Both the position numbers and the translations under genes were made by a program. Positions 46,701 to 59,200 of a stretch of DNA of 64,000 bases are shown in pieces. Below the pieces are notes generated by a model. The model was not told where the DNA came from. It saw only the letters and a list, made by a program, of their open reading frames with translations, and did not search any database. Numbering within the stretch: the stretch's first letter is position 1; each line of letters starts with the position of its first letter. Source of the DNA: Serilophus lunatus (lineage: Eukaryota; Chordata; Aves; Passeriformes; Eurylaimidae); contig VXBA01001494.1 of assembly GCA_013399895.1 (NCBI GenBank), positions 1,345,825 through 1,409,824 on the forward strand, written 5' to 3'.

Positions 46701-49655
46701 TTTGCCCATGGGTTGCTTCCTTTACCCAGTTGTTTATGTCTGCGACGTCATTCTCACTGATCCCAGAAAGGGTCATGGGCTTTGCTCCATAAAATTTTTC
46801 TGAATCCTCCAAAAACTTCTCTTTCACCTCAAATCCTGGCAGAGGGGAAGAATTCTAGGTTAAGCCTTTGGACACAGAAAAGGTTTGCTCAGTTGCTTAG
46901 CCAGTGGCATGACACTCACAGGAGGAGTGTTTATGGAAACAGAGATGTCTCCCAGTATGGCAGTGTGCTTCCAACACTATCACTGGGAGTGGTCCTCCAC
47001 CAGTACAGACCCCCTCGTGCCAGCTCTCACCTTTCTGCAGGTACAGACGTGATGCCAGGCTGAGGGTGGACTCTGTGAGCCTTCTGCGAAGGGTGCCCAG
47101 CACGTGGTGGAGACAGGGCACTGACTCCAGGTGCATCACCTCCAGCAAATGCTTCTCTGTCTGATTTGCTGCTCCTAAAAAATAAAATACCTGTTAGGTC
47201 ATGCCCATCTAGTGGAAAACAGGGATGTTGCTCTGGCTGCCTCCTGTAAGAAATATTCTGTGCCTTACAAAAGAGGGTGGAGAAGTCTCAGAGTCAGAGC
47301 CTCAGAGGGCAGCTTCAATTGTAATCATACTTAATTAAAGCTGCAGGAGTGAGGATAAGTGGAAGGGACTGTATTTATTTCGCATTTTGCACACTGGTTG
47401 CTAGTGCCTCTGGGAGAGAGTATGAGAAAGGGCAGGAAATGGTGATTTTGCCACTACAAAATTACCCATTGCCAGGTGAGACAAGGCGAGGGCGATGCTG
47501 AGGGGTGACAGGATCACATTGGTTCTGTTGGACTCCAGCTGGACCTCTCTCAGGAGATTGATGCTGAATCTCATCAAGCCATCTGCCAGCCTCTGGCTTT
47601 TCTTCCAACTCATCTCACAGCTTGTATCTTCAACCTCTCCTTCAGAAGAGGCAGTTTCCCCAAGTGGTTTATTTCCACGACAGCCCCCAGCCCCAGCTAT
47701 GGGTTCATCTTCTAGAGTCCCGTCATCTGTTGTGTCTGGCAGGGTGGTGGCAGCGAATGGTGACCTGTGTTCTTCAATCTCCTGGAAGCTGTCATAAGTC
47801 AGTTCTACCAGCTTCTTATCTGGCAGGGTTGGGACAGTTTTCAGCAGATCAGACTGTTCAATTCCAGCACTTTTCACACCCTGAGGAGAAACATGAAGGA
47901 TAGCATGGGGAAAGCAGTGACACTCTCCCTCATGGACCCTACTGCACATCTAAATGGGATGAGAAAACTCTCCAGCTCCTCTACTCTGATAGTTTATTTG
48001 CCTCAGTTTGCCTTTGATCTTGAGGGGAAAAGCACCTCAATGACTTTGGAAAAGAGGTCTTGCATCCTGTGAAAACAGACCAAGTGAGGGAACCAAGAGG
48101 CTCCTCATCTGCTTGCTCTCAGGCCCTGCCCCAGACAAACCTTGAGGACAAGACCCACCACCTGCTCAGCACACATCCTGCACCTTCAGCATTTATAGAT
48201 CCATCTTCCTCAGCCTTGATTTCACCTCCTCCCCTCACACATTTTGGCAGTGTCTGCATCTGCCTCACACTCTAGTTAGCACCCTTTGCTGCTGCCACAG
48301 CCCTGATCCAGTTTGGCTCAATTCCTCCTCCAGGCCTCTGTGTTTTCTTGACCTGTCTGTTCTATTGCACCCCTCTTCTCTCCAAATTTCCTCATTTTCC
48401 ACTTTTCTAAGCTTTAGCACTGCCACTACTCTCCTTACATTTGCGTGGTCTTAAGCATCCCAGTCTTGATGGGTTGCATCAGCTACGGGCCTTTCTTCCT
48501 GTCACCCTCACAGCTGGTTGTTTTCCTCACCTTTCTTTATCCATTAGAAATTATATCATCCACCTGGCAGCCCCTGTACACACCAGAACTTATTTTATTC
48601 CATACTCTGTCCAGCTATTTAGGCTGGAACTTGCAATGTGAGGGAGCACAGCATTGGCCACAGCAGGGAGTGAAGCCTATGGAAAGATGGACCTTCTCAT
48701 GGCACAAGCACTGCTGGATGGCACTGCCTGGGCTCATCTATCTCAGGACAAACTGGAGAACCATTGCAATACCAAGCATAACTTCAGTCCACATGGGTGG
48801 AACCAGTCACTGCTTACCTTCAGATTCTCATCTTTGTCTAGGAAGAGACGCTTTTGGTCAATGGCATGTGCTGAAGGTAACTGTAGGAAAAAAAAATATC
48901 AATAAACAAAGTCAGTTCCCTGATAATTTCCTCTGAATTTCCAGAGTCAGTCCCATTCCTACTCCTGGCTGTCGCAGTTGCCCACATGGCAACAGCACAG
49001 GCAGGACTTTAGAATGCAGATCCAGAGGCAGTATTGTCCAACATGGGGAGGTGGAAGACAGCAGAAGCTGGGAGAGATTGCTGACACTGGATTTGTTTAG
49101 AAAGGGGTCAGGGCAGACGGGTACAAAATAATGTATCCTCTAGAGCAGTTTTGCAATCTCAGTTTTGACAGTGATCCAGATTTAAAATGGGNNNNNNNNN
49201 NNNNNNNNNNNNNNNNNNNNNNNNNNNNNNNNNNNNNNNNNNNNNNNNNNNNNNNNNNNNNNNNNNNNNNNNNNNNNNNNNNNNNNNNNNNNNNNNNNNN
49301 NNNNNNNNNNNNNNNNNNNNNNNNNNNNNNNNNNNNNNNNNNNNNNNNNNNNNNNNNNNNNNNNNNNNNNNNNNNNNNNNNNNNNNNNNNNNNNNNNNNN
49401 NNNNNNNNNNNNNNNNNNNNNNNNNNNNNNNNNNNNNNNNNNNNNNNNNNNNNNNNNNNNNNNNNNNNNNNNNNNNNNNNNNNNNNNNNNNNNNNNNNNN
49501 NNNNNNNNNNNNNNNNNNNNNNNNNNNNNNNNNNNNNNNNNNNNNNNNNNNNNNNNNNNNNNNNNNNNNNNNNNNNNNNNNNNNNNNNNNNNNNNNNNNN
49601 NNNNNNNGAGGCTGTGCAGAGCAGATAGGCAGAGTAGACCCCAGAGGAACACCAT
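43777..49655 (-). CDS. SERPINF2: Alpha-2-antiplasmin, serpin F2 (interrupted by gap)
   Basis: This is the secreted plasma serpin that inhibits plasmin and is cross-linked to fibrin. Visible coding exons are 49655 down to the gap edge at 49608, then 48880-48818, 47880-47466, 47174-47031, 46835-46632, 45794-45652, 45077-44873 and 44102-43777. The first encodes a signal peptide start (MVFLWGLLCLSALHSL; human MALLWGLLVL) behind an acceptor at 49660, and then enters a run of N. 515 residues are visible (human total 491), the excess lying in a long acidic segment before the serpin domain. The serpin core is intact: NVILSPLSIALALSHLAMG, NNWVKEATHG, the hinge GVEASAATS, and FIFEDETGIPLFIGSVQNPN. The reactive loop reads LSRSVS, so the residue after the presumed P1 Arg is Ser where human has Met. 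The C-terminal extension has only about 23 residues and ends in Lys. An exon hidden in the gap cannot be excluded. Confidence 0.93.
46288..46345 (-). mobile_element. Short CR1 3' remnant in SERPINF2 intron
   Basis: About 58 bp resemble the reversed CR1 terminus (GATCACAGAACCATTTAGAT, then GGAAAGACCTTTCAGATCAT). It is very short and diverged. Confidence 0.55.
49192..49607. other. Assembly gap of 416 N
   Basis: An uninterrupted run of N. It begins in the SERPINF2 intron that follows the signal-peptide exon and ends inside that exon, so the exon's donor, and possibly a further small exon, are unknown. Open frames running through it are artefacts. Confidence 0.99.
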
Positions 49656-49662
49656 ATTTCTG

Positions 49663-51890
49663 GAACAGAAGGACCAGCCGAGAGAAAAGTTATTTCCAGC
49701 TGCCTGGCAGCAGAGAGCTGAGCCGATTCAGGTCTACAGGGAGAAAATTATCAACCTGGCCAAACAGGTTGGCACAGGAGCTCACAGAAAGCAATAGAGA
49801 GAGGCACAATACTGCAAAGAAACAACGCAAGACTCCTGGGTCTGACGCCAAGGCAGCGAAATCAGAGAGGAGCAGGGACCCCACGGGAGCAGAGCTGCAA
49901 CCACAGCCAGGCTCGTACATGACGCTCTCCCGCTTGGATCCTGCGTGTCTGACCCCGTTGCCCTCATTTCTCTGGCTTGCAAATGGTATTTCCCTAATCA
50001 GTGCTGCACACACTGTGCCTCTTGAAGGAGACAAGAGCCTCTGCTCCTTTCCCATGGAAACCATCGAGATATGGGCACAGCATCCTCAGCTGTGCCCCGG
50101 TCTCTTGGGAGAAGGGATACTGACCTGCCTCAGTGTAGCTGCAGGCACTCAGCAAGTGCCGTCTGGGAAGGACTTTGCAGGTAGTAAATGCAATACCAGA
50201 GCAGTTTCTCAGGAATAATATGTCCTGGAATGGAGAGTCCTCCCCTTCCCAGCACTCGCCTTCCCCCTTTGCTGGCAAACCCAGCCTCTCCCACCCCCGC
50301 AGTCCAGTAGGGACAGTTCGAGCAGGCTTCCAGGGTCACGGACAAAACCCCACCCGTTCCCTGGCCAACACTTCACCCGGCCACTTTTCCCTTTCAAACA
50401 GAAATAACATATCTCCTCCTTGACAAAAAGCCTCCATGACAAAGCTCAGCCCTCAGCATGGCTGCTGTACTTAATTCCTGGGGCTGCTTTTCATTCTCCA
50501 AGGAGCCCTTACTTCACCCAAAACTGCTGGAACCAAAACTTGAAGCCATTTCATTCCCCATTCACTCTCACCCCAAATCCGGCAGCTACGTACAACCCCA
50601 AATACCCTCCTTGCTCCCAGGTGGAGCTCATCCTTTAACCCTCTGACAAGTTCGCCCCATTCTCCTGGAGGGACACTAATGCTCATTTATATAAAATCCT
50701 CTTTTTTGTCTCTTACCTGAGGCTGTTGATGTCCATGTTGCCTTAACCTGGCCGACAGCTCTGCGTGGGGCACACACAGCTCCTGTCCAGCCCGCCTGGG
50801 CAGTGACCTTTGGCACCACCCCCTGTTTGAGAACCTGGCAGGCAAATACTGACCTGCAGCATCCAGTTAAACATTTCTTTGGGGGAGAAGAGTGAATTTG
50901 TGGTACATTTGGAGATGGCATTTGAGGCTGCTGTATCCTCAAGACAACATTAGCAGAGTTTAGCAGCTTTGAAACTCCCATCAGCATATGAAACCTATGA
51001 AGCCAGTTGTCCCTAATAATGGCTCCACTTTCCATATGTTCCCTGTGCTGGGAATGTGCTCTTTTATTCATAACCTTCAGAGAAAACACAGCGTGGGGTA
51101 TTTATTGCCACAGGGCTCTCTGGTTTTGGAATTTTCTTTGCAGAAAACCCCAGCTATTCACTCCCTGCAGCGCAGCTGCTTCTGCTGCAGCCAGCATGAA
51201 GCACCAGTTTAACAGATGGCAGGTGCCCAGGGCACTGTGGCCATGCACAGAGCAGGAGGCTGTGGTGCCCAGGCTGGGCTGAGCCAAGAGCAGCTGGTCC
51301 CTCTCCTGGGGCACAGCACGCTCTAGAGCTCTGCCAGGGCAGCTGGCCCCACTGCCAGGCTCCATGGCACACACACACCACTGGAGCATAAAGGAAGAGT
51401 CTTACGGAGGGGCAGAATTTCAGCAATCCTGTCCTGTGGCAGTTTTGTGTGTATGCAGAAGCAATGTTGTTCCTTCCCAGCTCTGTCCATGTCCCTAGTG
51501 TTAAGAGATGTCACTAAGGAGCAGTGGGGAGTGCTAATGGAAGCACATGGCTTCCAGTCATCCACTCCTTGCAGTAATTCTTGGTTCACAAACTCACCCC
51601 AAACACTGGGAAGGAATGGAGACAGGTCTGAGCTCTGCAACCACAAACTACTTTTGGACATGCTACTGCAACATGAGGAGCTGCTTCCCCTTGGAAAGCA
51701 AATTCAAACCCTTGTGCAGCAGAGTCCTACCTACATCCAGGGCATCTTCACAGCATCCCTCCTCCAGCTCCCCCAGAACACAAGAGGTGCTCAAATGAAG
51801 AGCTTTAGCTGAGGACCAGGAGAGCCACAGCCAGCATACCCAGCCCCTCCAGTACAGAGCTTACACACACACCAGGCTCTGCAGCTCTTT
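49663..51890. other. SERPINF2 upstream region and interval to WDR81
   Basis: About 2.2 kb lie between the SERPINF2 signal-peptide exon and the predicted WDR81 3' end. No coding exon was recognised. A good minus-strand donor, CCTCAG|GTAAGAGAC with the last exonic base at 50717, could end a non-coding SERPINF2 exon 1. This is a splice-site match only. Confidence 0.4.
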
Positions 51891-51897
51891 TAGAGAG

Positions 51898-51903
51898 TTT
51901 ATT
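51898..51903 (-). terminator. WDR81: WDR81 poly(A) signal AATAAA
   Basis: A canonical minus-strand AATAAA lies about 1.37 kb past the WDR81 stop codon. A long 3' UTR is plausible, but an earlier non-canonical site could also be used. Confidence 0.5.
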
Positions 51904-53272
51904 AGAAGTAAATATTTACATCTATTGCAAATGGTTAATAGGCAATACGGGACTGAGGGCTCCTCTTAGGTAGGGAAGGACAGCACTGGCCAACTACTCA
52001 CTTCCCCAGCTGCAGGTGGCTCAAAGCCCTTTCCCCTCCAGGGACAACACACAGCAGCTCCTCCTCTGCCCAGGTAAGAGCTTCCCGCTCCTGATACTGG
52101 CTCTGGCTAGGCTGAAGAATGGATGGGAAAAGGGCTGCAATAGAAGTGAGGCAATTGTTCCTACTGCTGGGTCAAAGAGCACACTCTGCTTTTCAGGTGG
52201 GAACAGACAGTTCTGTCCCAAAGTGGAGGTCTGAGGGAGACCATGTAGGATCATACCTCCTGGCTCTCACCCTACAGGGGCAGGAGGAAACAACACTGAG
52301 CACCTTTTTGCTGTCCCGTCCTCCCCAGGAGTCTGGCCTGATTAGCACAAAGGAGAGGATTAGAAGGATTTCTTGAGGATCTCTGCCAGTTCATGGCACA
52401 CTGGGCATTCCTCACCCCTTACATCATTATGGGATGCTGGGGCAGGAACCAAGAACAGCCCCACCCTACTGCTCCAAAAACCAAAATCCTCATGGAACCA
52501 TCTAGTTCTGACCTCCCTAGAGGGTCACATTTCCATCCCAAACTGCCCCTCTGCAGCAGCCCATTCCTAAATGAACTGGCAGAGCAGATGGGGTTTGTGC
52601 CTTGGCTGAATTCCACTCCAGTCTTTGCCCTGGATCCAGTACAACAGCAGAATTGCTCTACTTAACCTCTCCTCCTCTCGTGCAGGCTCTAACTCAGCTG
52701 GCAGAACCTAAAGTTCATAGAGTACCTCCTCTGGGCTTTGAGCACCAACCACGGGACAAGATGCCATGGCCTCATGCAGCTCCAAAGGCAGCAGTTCCCA
52801 GGCCCAGCTTATCCTATTCTAGTAAGACTGTTCAGTGGTTCAGGAGTGGAAGTGAAGGGTAAGTGCAGATGGCAGTAGCTAAACTGTTTTGTTTTGTCAA
52901 GGGGCACCTCTTACCCCTTAACTGAAGGAGGGAGGGTACCTGTGGTCCCTATTACTCTGGAGGGCAGCTCACAGTCCCCTGGGGATCAGGCACACATGGT
53001 ATGGAAAGCTCCAGGCCTCTCTGCAGGGGTGACAGTGACCTACAACGCCCAATATCTCTCCCAGCAGCAGCGGAGGTTTCTCAGTTATGGCTTTTTTTCT
53101 TTTCAAAGATACAGAAAGAAGTCAGAGACACTTTACCCAGTGCTCACTAACACTTCCCCTGCATCCTCTGTTCAGGAACATCTAACTCTGTCTCCTCCAA
53201 AAGCCATGCTGCCGGCTTCCAGCTCCACCATCATCACTGTGGCACAGCCACAGGCTCCTGGGCTGGGGGTCA
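51904..53272 (-). other. WDR81: WDR81 3' untranslated region (predicted)
   Basis: This is sequence between the WDR81 stop codon and the AATAAA at 51898-51903. It contains no recognisable exon or repeat. Its assignment to the transcript rests only on the hexamer. Confidence 0.45.
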
Positions 53273-56200
53273 CTATGCCAGGAGGCGGATGATGCCGTTG
53301 TCTGAGCCCAGCAGGAGATGGCACTTTGTGGGCAGCACTGCCAGGCTGGTCAGTGTACCCCGAAAATTCTCGGAGCTCAGCTTGGTTGTGCTGATGGGCA
53401 GGGCTGAGGATTCCAGCATGGAGTAGACCCCAATCTTGTTGGCCACAGTGCCAGTAACCACTTCATTACCATAGAGGTCAAATGCGTGGATGGGTTCGGA
53501 TGCGGATTTGTAGTGGTGCAAAGGTTTCTGCTCCAGTTCCTTCCAGACGGTCAGGGAATGATCCGAAGAAGAGCTGATTAGCACATTGGCCTCTGCAGCC
53601 TGCAGGAAAGGAAAGGCCAGAGTGAGTCAACACTCCTGCTGTAAAAACTCCAGTGCAATCTCTTGGGACAGTCACAGCCATTTTTAAGCAATTGATGGTA
53701 TTGAGAAGTATTAGCCAGGCATCAGGATGCTCTGGTAGCTGGCAGCCTCCTCCAGTGCTATCCTCTGAGATGGGCTGTGCCTCTTCTCAACAATATCCTG
53801 ATACCCAACACAACTCATTCATCATCTGTTATTACTGCAGTGGGTAAAGGGATTACCATGCAGCCTCCCTCTCCACTAAATCACCTGCTAAACTATTTTC
53901 CTTTTCAGGAAAAGGAATCAGGAGGCTCTCTCACAGTGGAAAATACTGCTGAGAGTAGGATAAGCCTGAAGCTGCTTATTAGCAGAGCTAGTGAGAGGGT
54001 AAACAACTCACACTGATGAACTTTGTTTAACCTGTGTTTGGGTCGAGGACACTGGAGCCCCAGCGCTGCTCCCTGAGGGTGGGTAAATATGGACAAGAGT
54101 TATTCATTACAGCAACATTCTCCCAGGGAAGCTGAAAGCCCCGTGGAGAAAGCAACACATTTGCTTCTTCACAGGAGCCACAGCTCCTCCCTGCCCCTGC
54201 TGCAGACCTGGTCAGCAGAGACTGAAACCCAGGAGGGCTGATCTCTGTTCAGTATGGGCTGAACCATGAACAGCTGCTGGCAGCACTAACTGTGGGATAG
54301 CAGCATTTTAGGGACACAGAAAAGAACAGAGGAACACCCCAGGACCGAGCAGAGAAGCCCTGGTGGAAGGATGCTCTGCACAGCCTCAGAGGATAAATGA
54401 GGCCCCTCCCTGATCCCAGCTGAACCTCTCACCTTGATCTGCAGGATGTCTCCCTCATGGGCGGGCCACCCCCGCATGATGAGCCCTGTCCTGGTGTCCA
54501 GCAGCACAATGAATCCGGAGGAGAATCCGGCCATGACGCTGCGCCCGTTCGGACTGACGGCCAGGCAGCGGATGAGCCCAGCACTCACCCCGCTGGCCAG
54601 GCGGAACTCGTGCTGCAAGAGAGACAGTCCAGCTATGGGGGCTGAAGATCAGAGGATCCAGCATTAAGGGGAGAAGAGACCCACGGTCCAGCTGGCTTCC
54701 ATGGAGTCATCGCAGCTGGATTTGGGCCAGCCGTGATCCCATCACTGAGCAGACACATGGAGGATGCAGGCTCGCAGAGCTCAAGGCTCCCTACCTGTAG
54801 TCCTGGCTTCCTGTGGTCGATGAACCGCAGCACAGAGTCAGCGCTGGCCACAGAGATGCTGTGATAGGGAGGTGGCATGGTGGTCACAGCTGTGATGGGC
54901 ACTTTGCTGTCTAATTCATCAAAAGTCCGGAGAAGTTTGCCTGGGAAAACATGACAGAGATATTATGGCAGCAGATGTACAGAGAAGGTACACAGCAAAT
55001 CTCCAGTTGTGTGCTGAGTTTTAACAGGAGCATCCAAACTCAGTATGGCCTCTCTGTCTGTAAGGACTGGGGGCCAGATCACTCCAGCCAGCCCTCACCC
55101 TTTCCCTTCTTACCCGTGAACTGGTCCCAGATGTGCACAGTCCCATCACAGCTCACCACGTGCTGTGGTGCCTCCAGCTGGCTCACATAGAAAACAGACT
55201 TCTTGTGCTCAGTGTAGGTGAACCGCGGCGGCACCTCACTGGTGCCATCCCCGTAGTTGTACAGGGGCCAAAGGCGGACAGTCTTGTCCTTGCTGCCACT
55301 CAGGAAGAAATCCTCACTGCCGAGTGGTGCCAGGCACTTGATGGCCCCTGAATGCCCTGAGAAGCTCTGCAGCTTGATCTGGTGGAAGTGGAAGCGGGGG
55401 TCATGCTGGTTCACCCCAATCTCATACTGCCAGTAGGCCAGCCAGTTCCCACACAGCATGTGGGTGCTGCGAGGAAGGTCATGCTTCAGGGCATTCTCCT
55501 CACTGGATGAGCTGGGAATAAAGCCATCAGTACCAGCACTGAGGCGAAGTAAGCCAAGGCCCTCACGCTGTGTGTCCACAGGGACCTGGATGCGGTTCCC
55601 TACCAGCACACTCCCAAAAGTACCAGAGTGACTGTCCTCATTGGGGCTGGAGAAGGCCTCGGCCCCTCGCATGTCTTGGTCTGAGCCCACCACACTTGGT
55701 GCTTGTTCCAGGCCAACAACCTGCAGGTTCTTGGGGTTCACATTCTCCAGGTAGAGGCTGGTCAGCTTCTCAATCAGAGAGTGGTTGGGTACAACTGTCT
55801 GGATAACATCACCTGAAGAGAGACAAGTGGCTTCAGAGGAAGGAATTTCACCATCATCACCCCCAGAACAGGGCCAGCACAGGGCTGTGAACACAGTGTT
55901 CCCCACGAGCCAGCCACATGCTGCTCCAAGACAAAGTAGTCTGAAGCCCAGTGGGTTCCCAACCCAACAAGGAAACCAAGCCACAGTGTAGAAGCTGTGG
56001 GTTTCCTCCAGCAGCATTATGATCTCCGATTGCTCCAGAGTTCAGGCCCACCATGCATGCACAGACCATGGAGCTCTCTCACAAATCCCAGGAGCTGGTG
56101 GCCAAGCCGTACCTAGCAAGCAAGAGAAGGGGATGTAGGTGATGTAGGCCATCTCAGGGTTAAACACCTTCTGTAACTCCACCAGCACAGATGGATCCAA

Positions 56201-59200
56201 GGCCAGCACCTTCCCATCTGAAAGGGGCACCTCCATCACTGGCACCTCACAGCTGCTCAGTGAGTCTGCCGTCAACCCCTGACACAAGAAAACAGGAATA
56301 TAACCAAGATCAGATCCTCTCACCACACAAGTAATTACACAAACACAGCCTGGGTGGACACTGCTGACACCAGTACTACTGTGTTCAGGTATGCACACCA
56401 CATTCCTACATCTGGGTACTGGGGGATGACAGGAGAACGTCTCCCACATCACTGACCTGGTCCTGCAGCTCCTGCAGCAGCGAGAATGCCCCAAAGAAGT
56501 TTCTCACGGTGTCACTCAAATGCTGCTGCACCATCTCCTGCCCAATACGCAGGCAGATCAAGGCAATTAGGCTGATTGTCTTAAAACACAGGACAACGCG
56601 GGCCTGGGCACCACTGGGGAAACTGAAGAGGACATCCATTAGCAGCTTGACCTCCACATACTCCTTTTCCTATTCTCTGATTCATGCTTCCTGCCTTTTT
56701 CAGAATGCTTTGAGGAGCACAAGCTGTGTACCAGTGGAAGAAGGTGCACATCAGGGTAGGTACAGCCCCCTAACCCCACGAGCATTAAAAACCATTTCCA
56801 AATGCCCGATTTCGTGCCAATCCCGGCTGAAGGCACAGCAGACTGCAGCACTTACCCGACAGCTGCTGAAGTGAGGAAGCCCAGCACTGGGAGCAGCACT
56901 TCCTGACTGATTTTGGGGAGAATGTCCATCAGCGTGGTGTCAGAGAGACACACCACAATCTTCTGAGTCAGTGTCACAGCAGCCAGGAGCCCGGCCTCCT
57001 TGCGACTGTTCAGCCGGACGCCGCCAGACCCACCGCTGGGTGCAACCTGCAAAAGGGAGTCCTTCAGTGCCAGGGTCATCATCCCCCCAGCAGGACACAG
57101 AAACGGTGATCCTAAGATCACCTGAGCTCAGCCTCAAACCCAGCATGGTAGTGCTAGTCACAGGAAGAGGAACCTGAGCACTATGTCTCAACAGCAAATC
57201 ATGTCTTGCATTCAAGGGACGAGCCTGAAAACTGTTAAACAGGTATCAGCAAAAAAAGATGAGCCTGGAGAAAAAGGAGAGTGACATCCTCAACCTCATA
57301 GGGCTCCTCTGAAGAGCGTCTCCCTACAGAAAACTCCCACAGCTCTGAAAATCAGAGGGGGGAGAGACAACCCCACACTAGCCCAAACCATCGTGAATAC
57401 CCCGGAGCATCATTTCCCAGCACAGGAAAAGGGGAAACCTCTTACATATACACAATTTAAAAACAAGAATAACTGTCTATACTGACAATGTGCAGACTGC
57501 AGAGGAACAGTCCTTGTATGAAGTATCCAAGCGCAAATTATGGGCAAACCCTCTGCTGACTTCTAGAAATCCAGCTGCTAATAATTCCATGAAGCAGAAT
57601 AGCACATCCTTTTTTGCTGACAATGTACCAATGCTGTTATGGCAGTGCCAAAGAGTTAATAACATCAGCAGCAACACGAAAAGATTTCTTCTAGATTGTG
57701 CTATTTCCTAACTCCCAGACAAATCAAACACCCAAGAAAAGAGAGCCAATAACAAAACCCACAGACAATTCCCAGTTCCCGCTATATTTCTTGTACACCT
57801 GCCATCTTCCAGCTCATCACAGAGGCTCTTCCTCTCACAAAATAGCCACCCTGCCAAATCCTCCAAGAAGGATTGACTTTATCCTATTTGTGACCCTCAA
57901 GTTCCATCACTTTAATATCAGGTTGCCAAATGCTGTTTCACAGGGGTATTAATCCCCTCCGTGCCCCCAAGCAATGAGCTTAGTAAAGCAAAGCAGAACA
58001 GCTGGAGCTGTGATTGCAAATGGGTGGAGAATGATTCTGCTGAAAAATGGGATTTTTTTCCTTGAAAAATCTCCCCTTCAACACTGGAAAAACTGACAAT
58101 GCCTTTTTGTTTTCTTTAAATGAACAGCTGTGGCCTCTTTTCCTCTATGTTTAAATTATCAAAAAGCTACTGAAGTTTTCCATTTAAATGAGAATTCATA
58201 ACCCAAGTATTTACAACCACTAAAAAGGGAGCAATATGAAAAATAAGCCTGTTTAAAACATTCAAAACCTTTCTTTTTTTATGAAAAATTCGTTTTTCAG
58301 CCAGCTGCATTATACATTTTCTTCTTGTTTTTCAGCTCTAGGAATTTCAAGCTCAAAAGTTGGTGACTCTTGCCAGTACTTTTTATATGGTTGAAAACCC
58401 TTTAGCCTCTTCCCAGCTCATCCCTATCTACCCACACAGACCTCTGTGAGCATCACTCCAGCAATCCCACAGCAGCAGCAGCTGCTCCTCCTGCCCGTTA
58501 TCACAATCCCACCTTTGTGGCAGCTCTGTTTGGGCACACAAAGCAATAGAAAAGCTTTTCATCTGGCTTCACATGTGTGATACAGGTCTGACAGGGAAAG
58601 CCCCTGGCTGAAATAGGGGAAAAAGGGGCACATACACAGCCATGTGCTTTTCTGTTGTGGCAAGGAGTGAAAGTGCTTCTCCTGCCTTTCTCAGCCAAGA
58701 CAGCCAAAGCTGCTCAGCCCACACAGACCCAAACAGAGCTCAGCCAAGTTCAAGTTCCAAGTTTTTAAGCAGGAGGCTCCTGTGAGGTTGAACTATTTTC
58801 TGTGCACTCTCCTTTTGAGGCTGGACACAGCTCTCACCCTAACATACGTGGCAAGAGGAGAAAAGGCAATACTGACCAGGTAGCTGATGTAGGGCAGGTA
58901 CTGGTAGGTGAGGACAGGCTCTCCATACAGGTAGGCCACGTGCACAAGACAGGCCAGCACTGGCCTGGACACCTGATCTCCCAGCACTGGCCGTTTCTGG
59001 TAGATATTTCCCGTACTCAGAGGACTGTTCTCATCACTGCTCGGTACAAACTGCTGCCTGGTGGGGCCTGCCCAGAGAAACACATCATGAGCTGGAACAG
59101 CAGCTACACCCAAGCCACCAGCGGACAGATTTGGGGCACAGCCCACCCCAGGAGCCTGAGATCCAAAGAGCAGACATTACCAACATAGCAGGACGTGAGC

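Noticed and set aside
49131..50218. Long open frames through the gap region
   Set aside because: They consist mostly of untranslatable N, so openness there carries no meaning; only the signal-peptide codons at 49608-49655 are supported.
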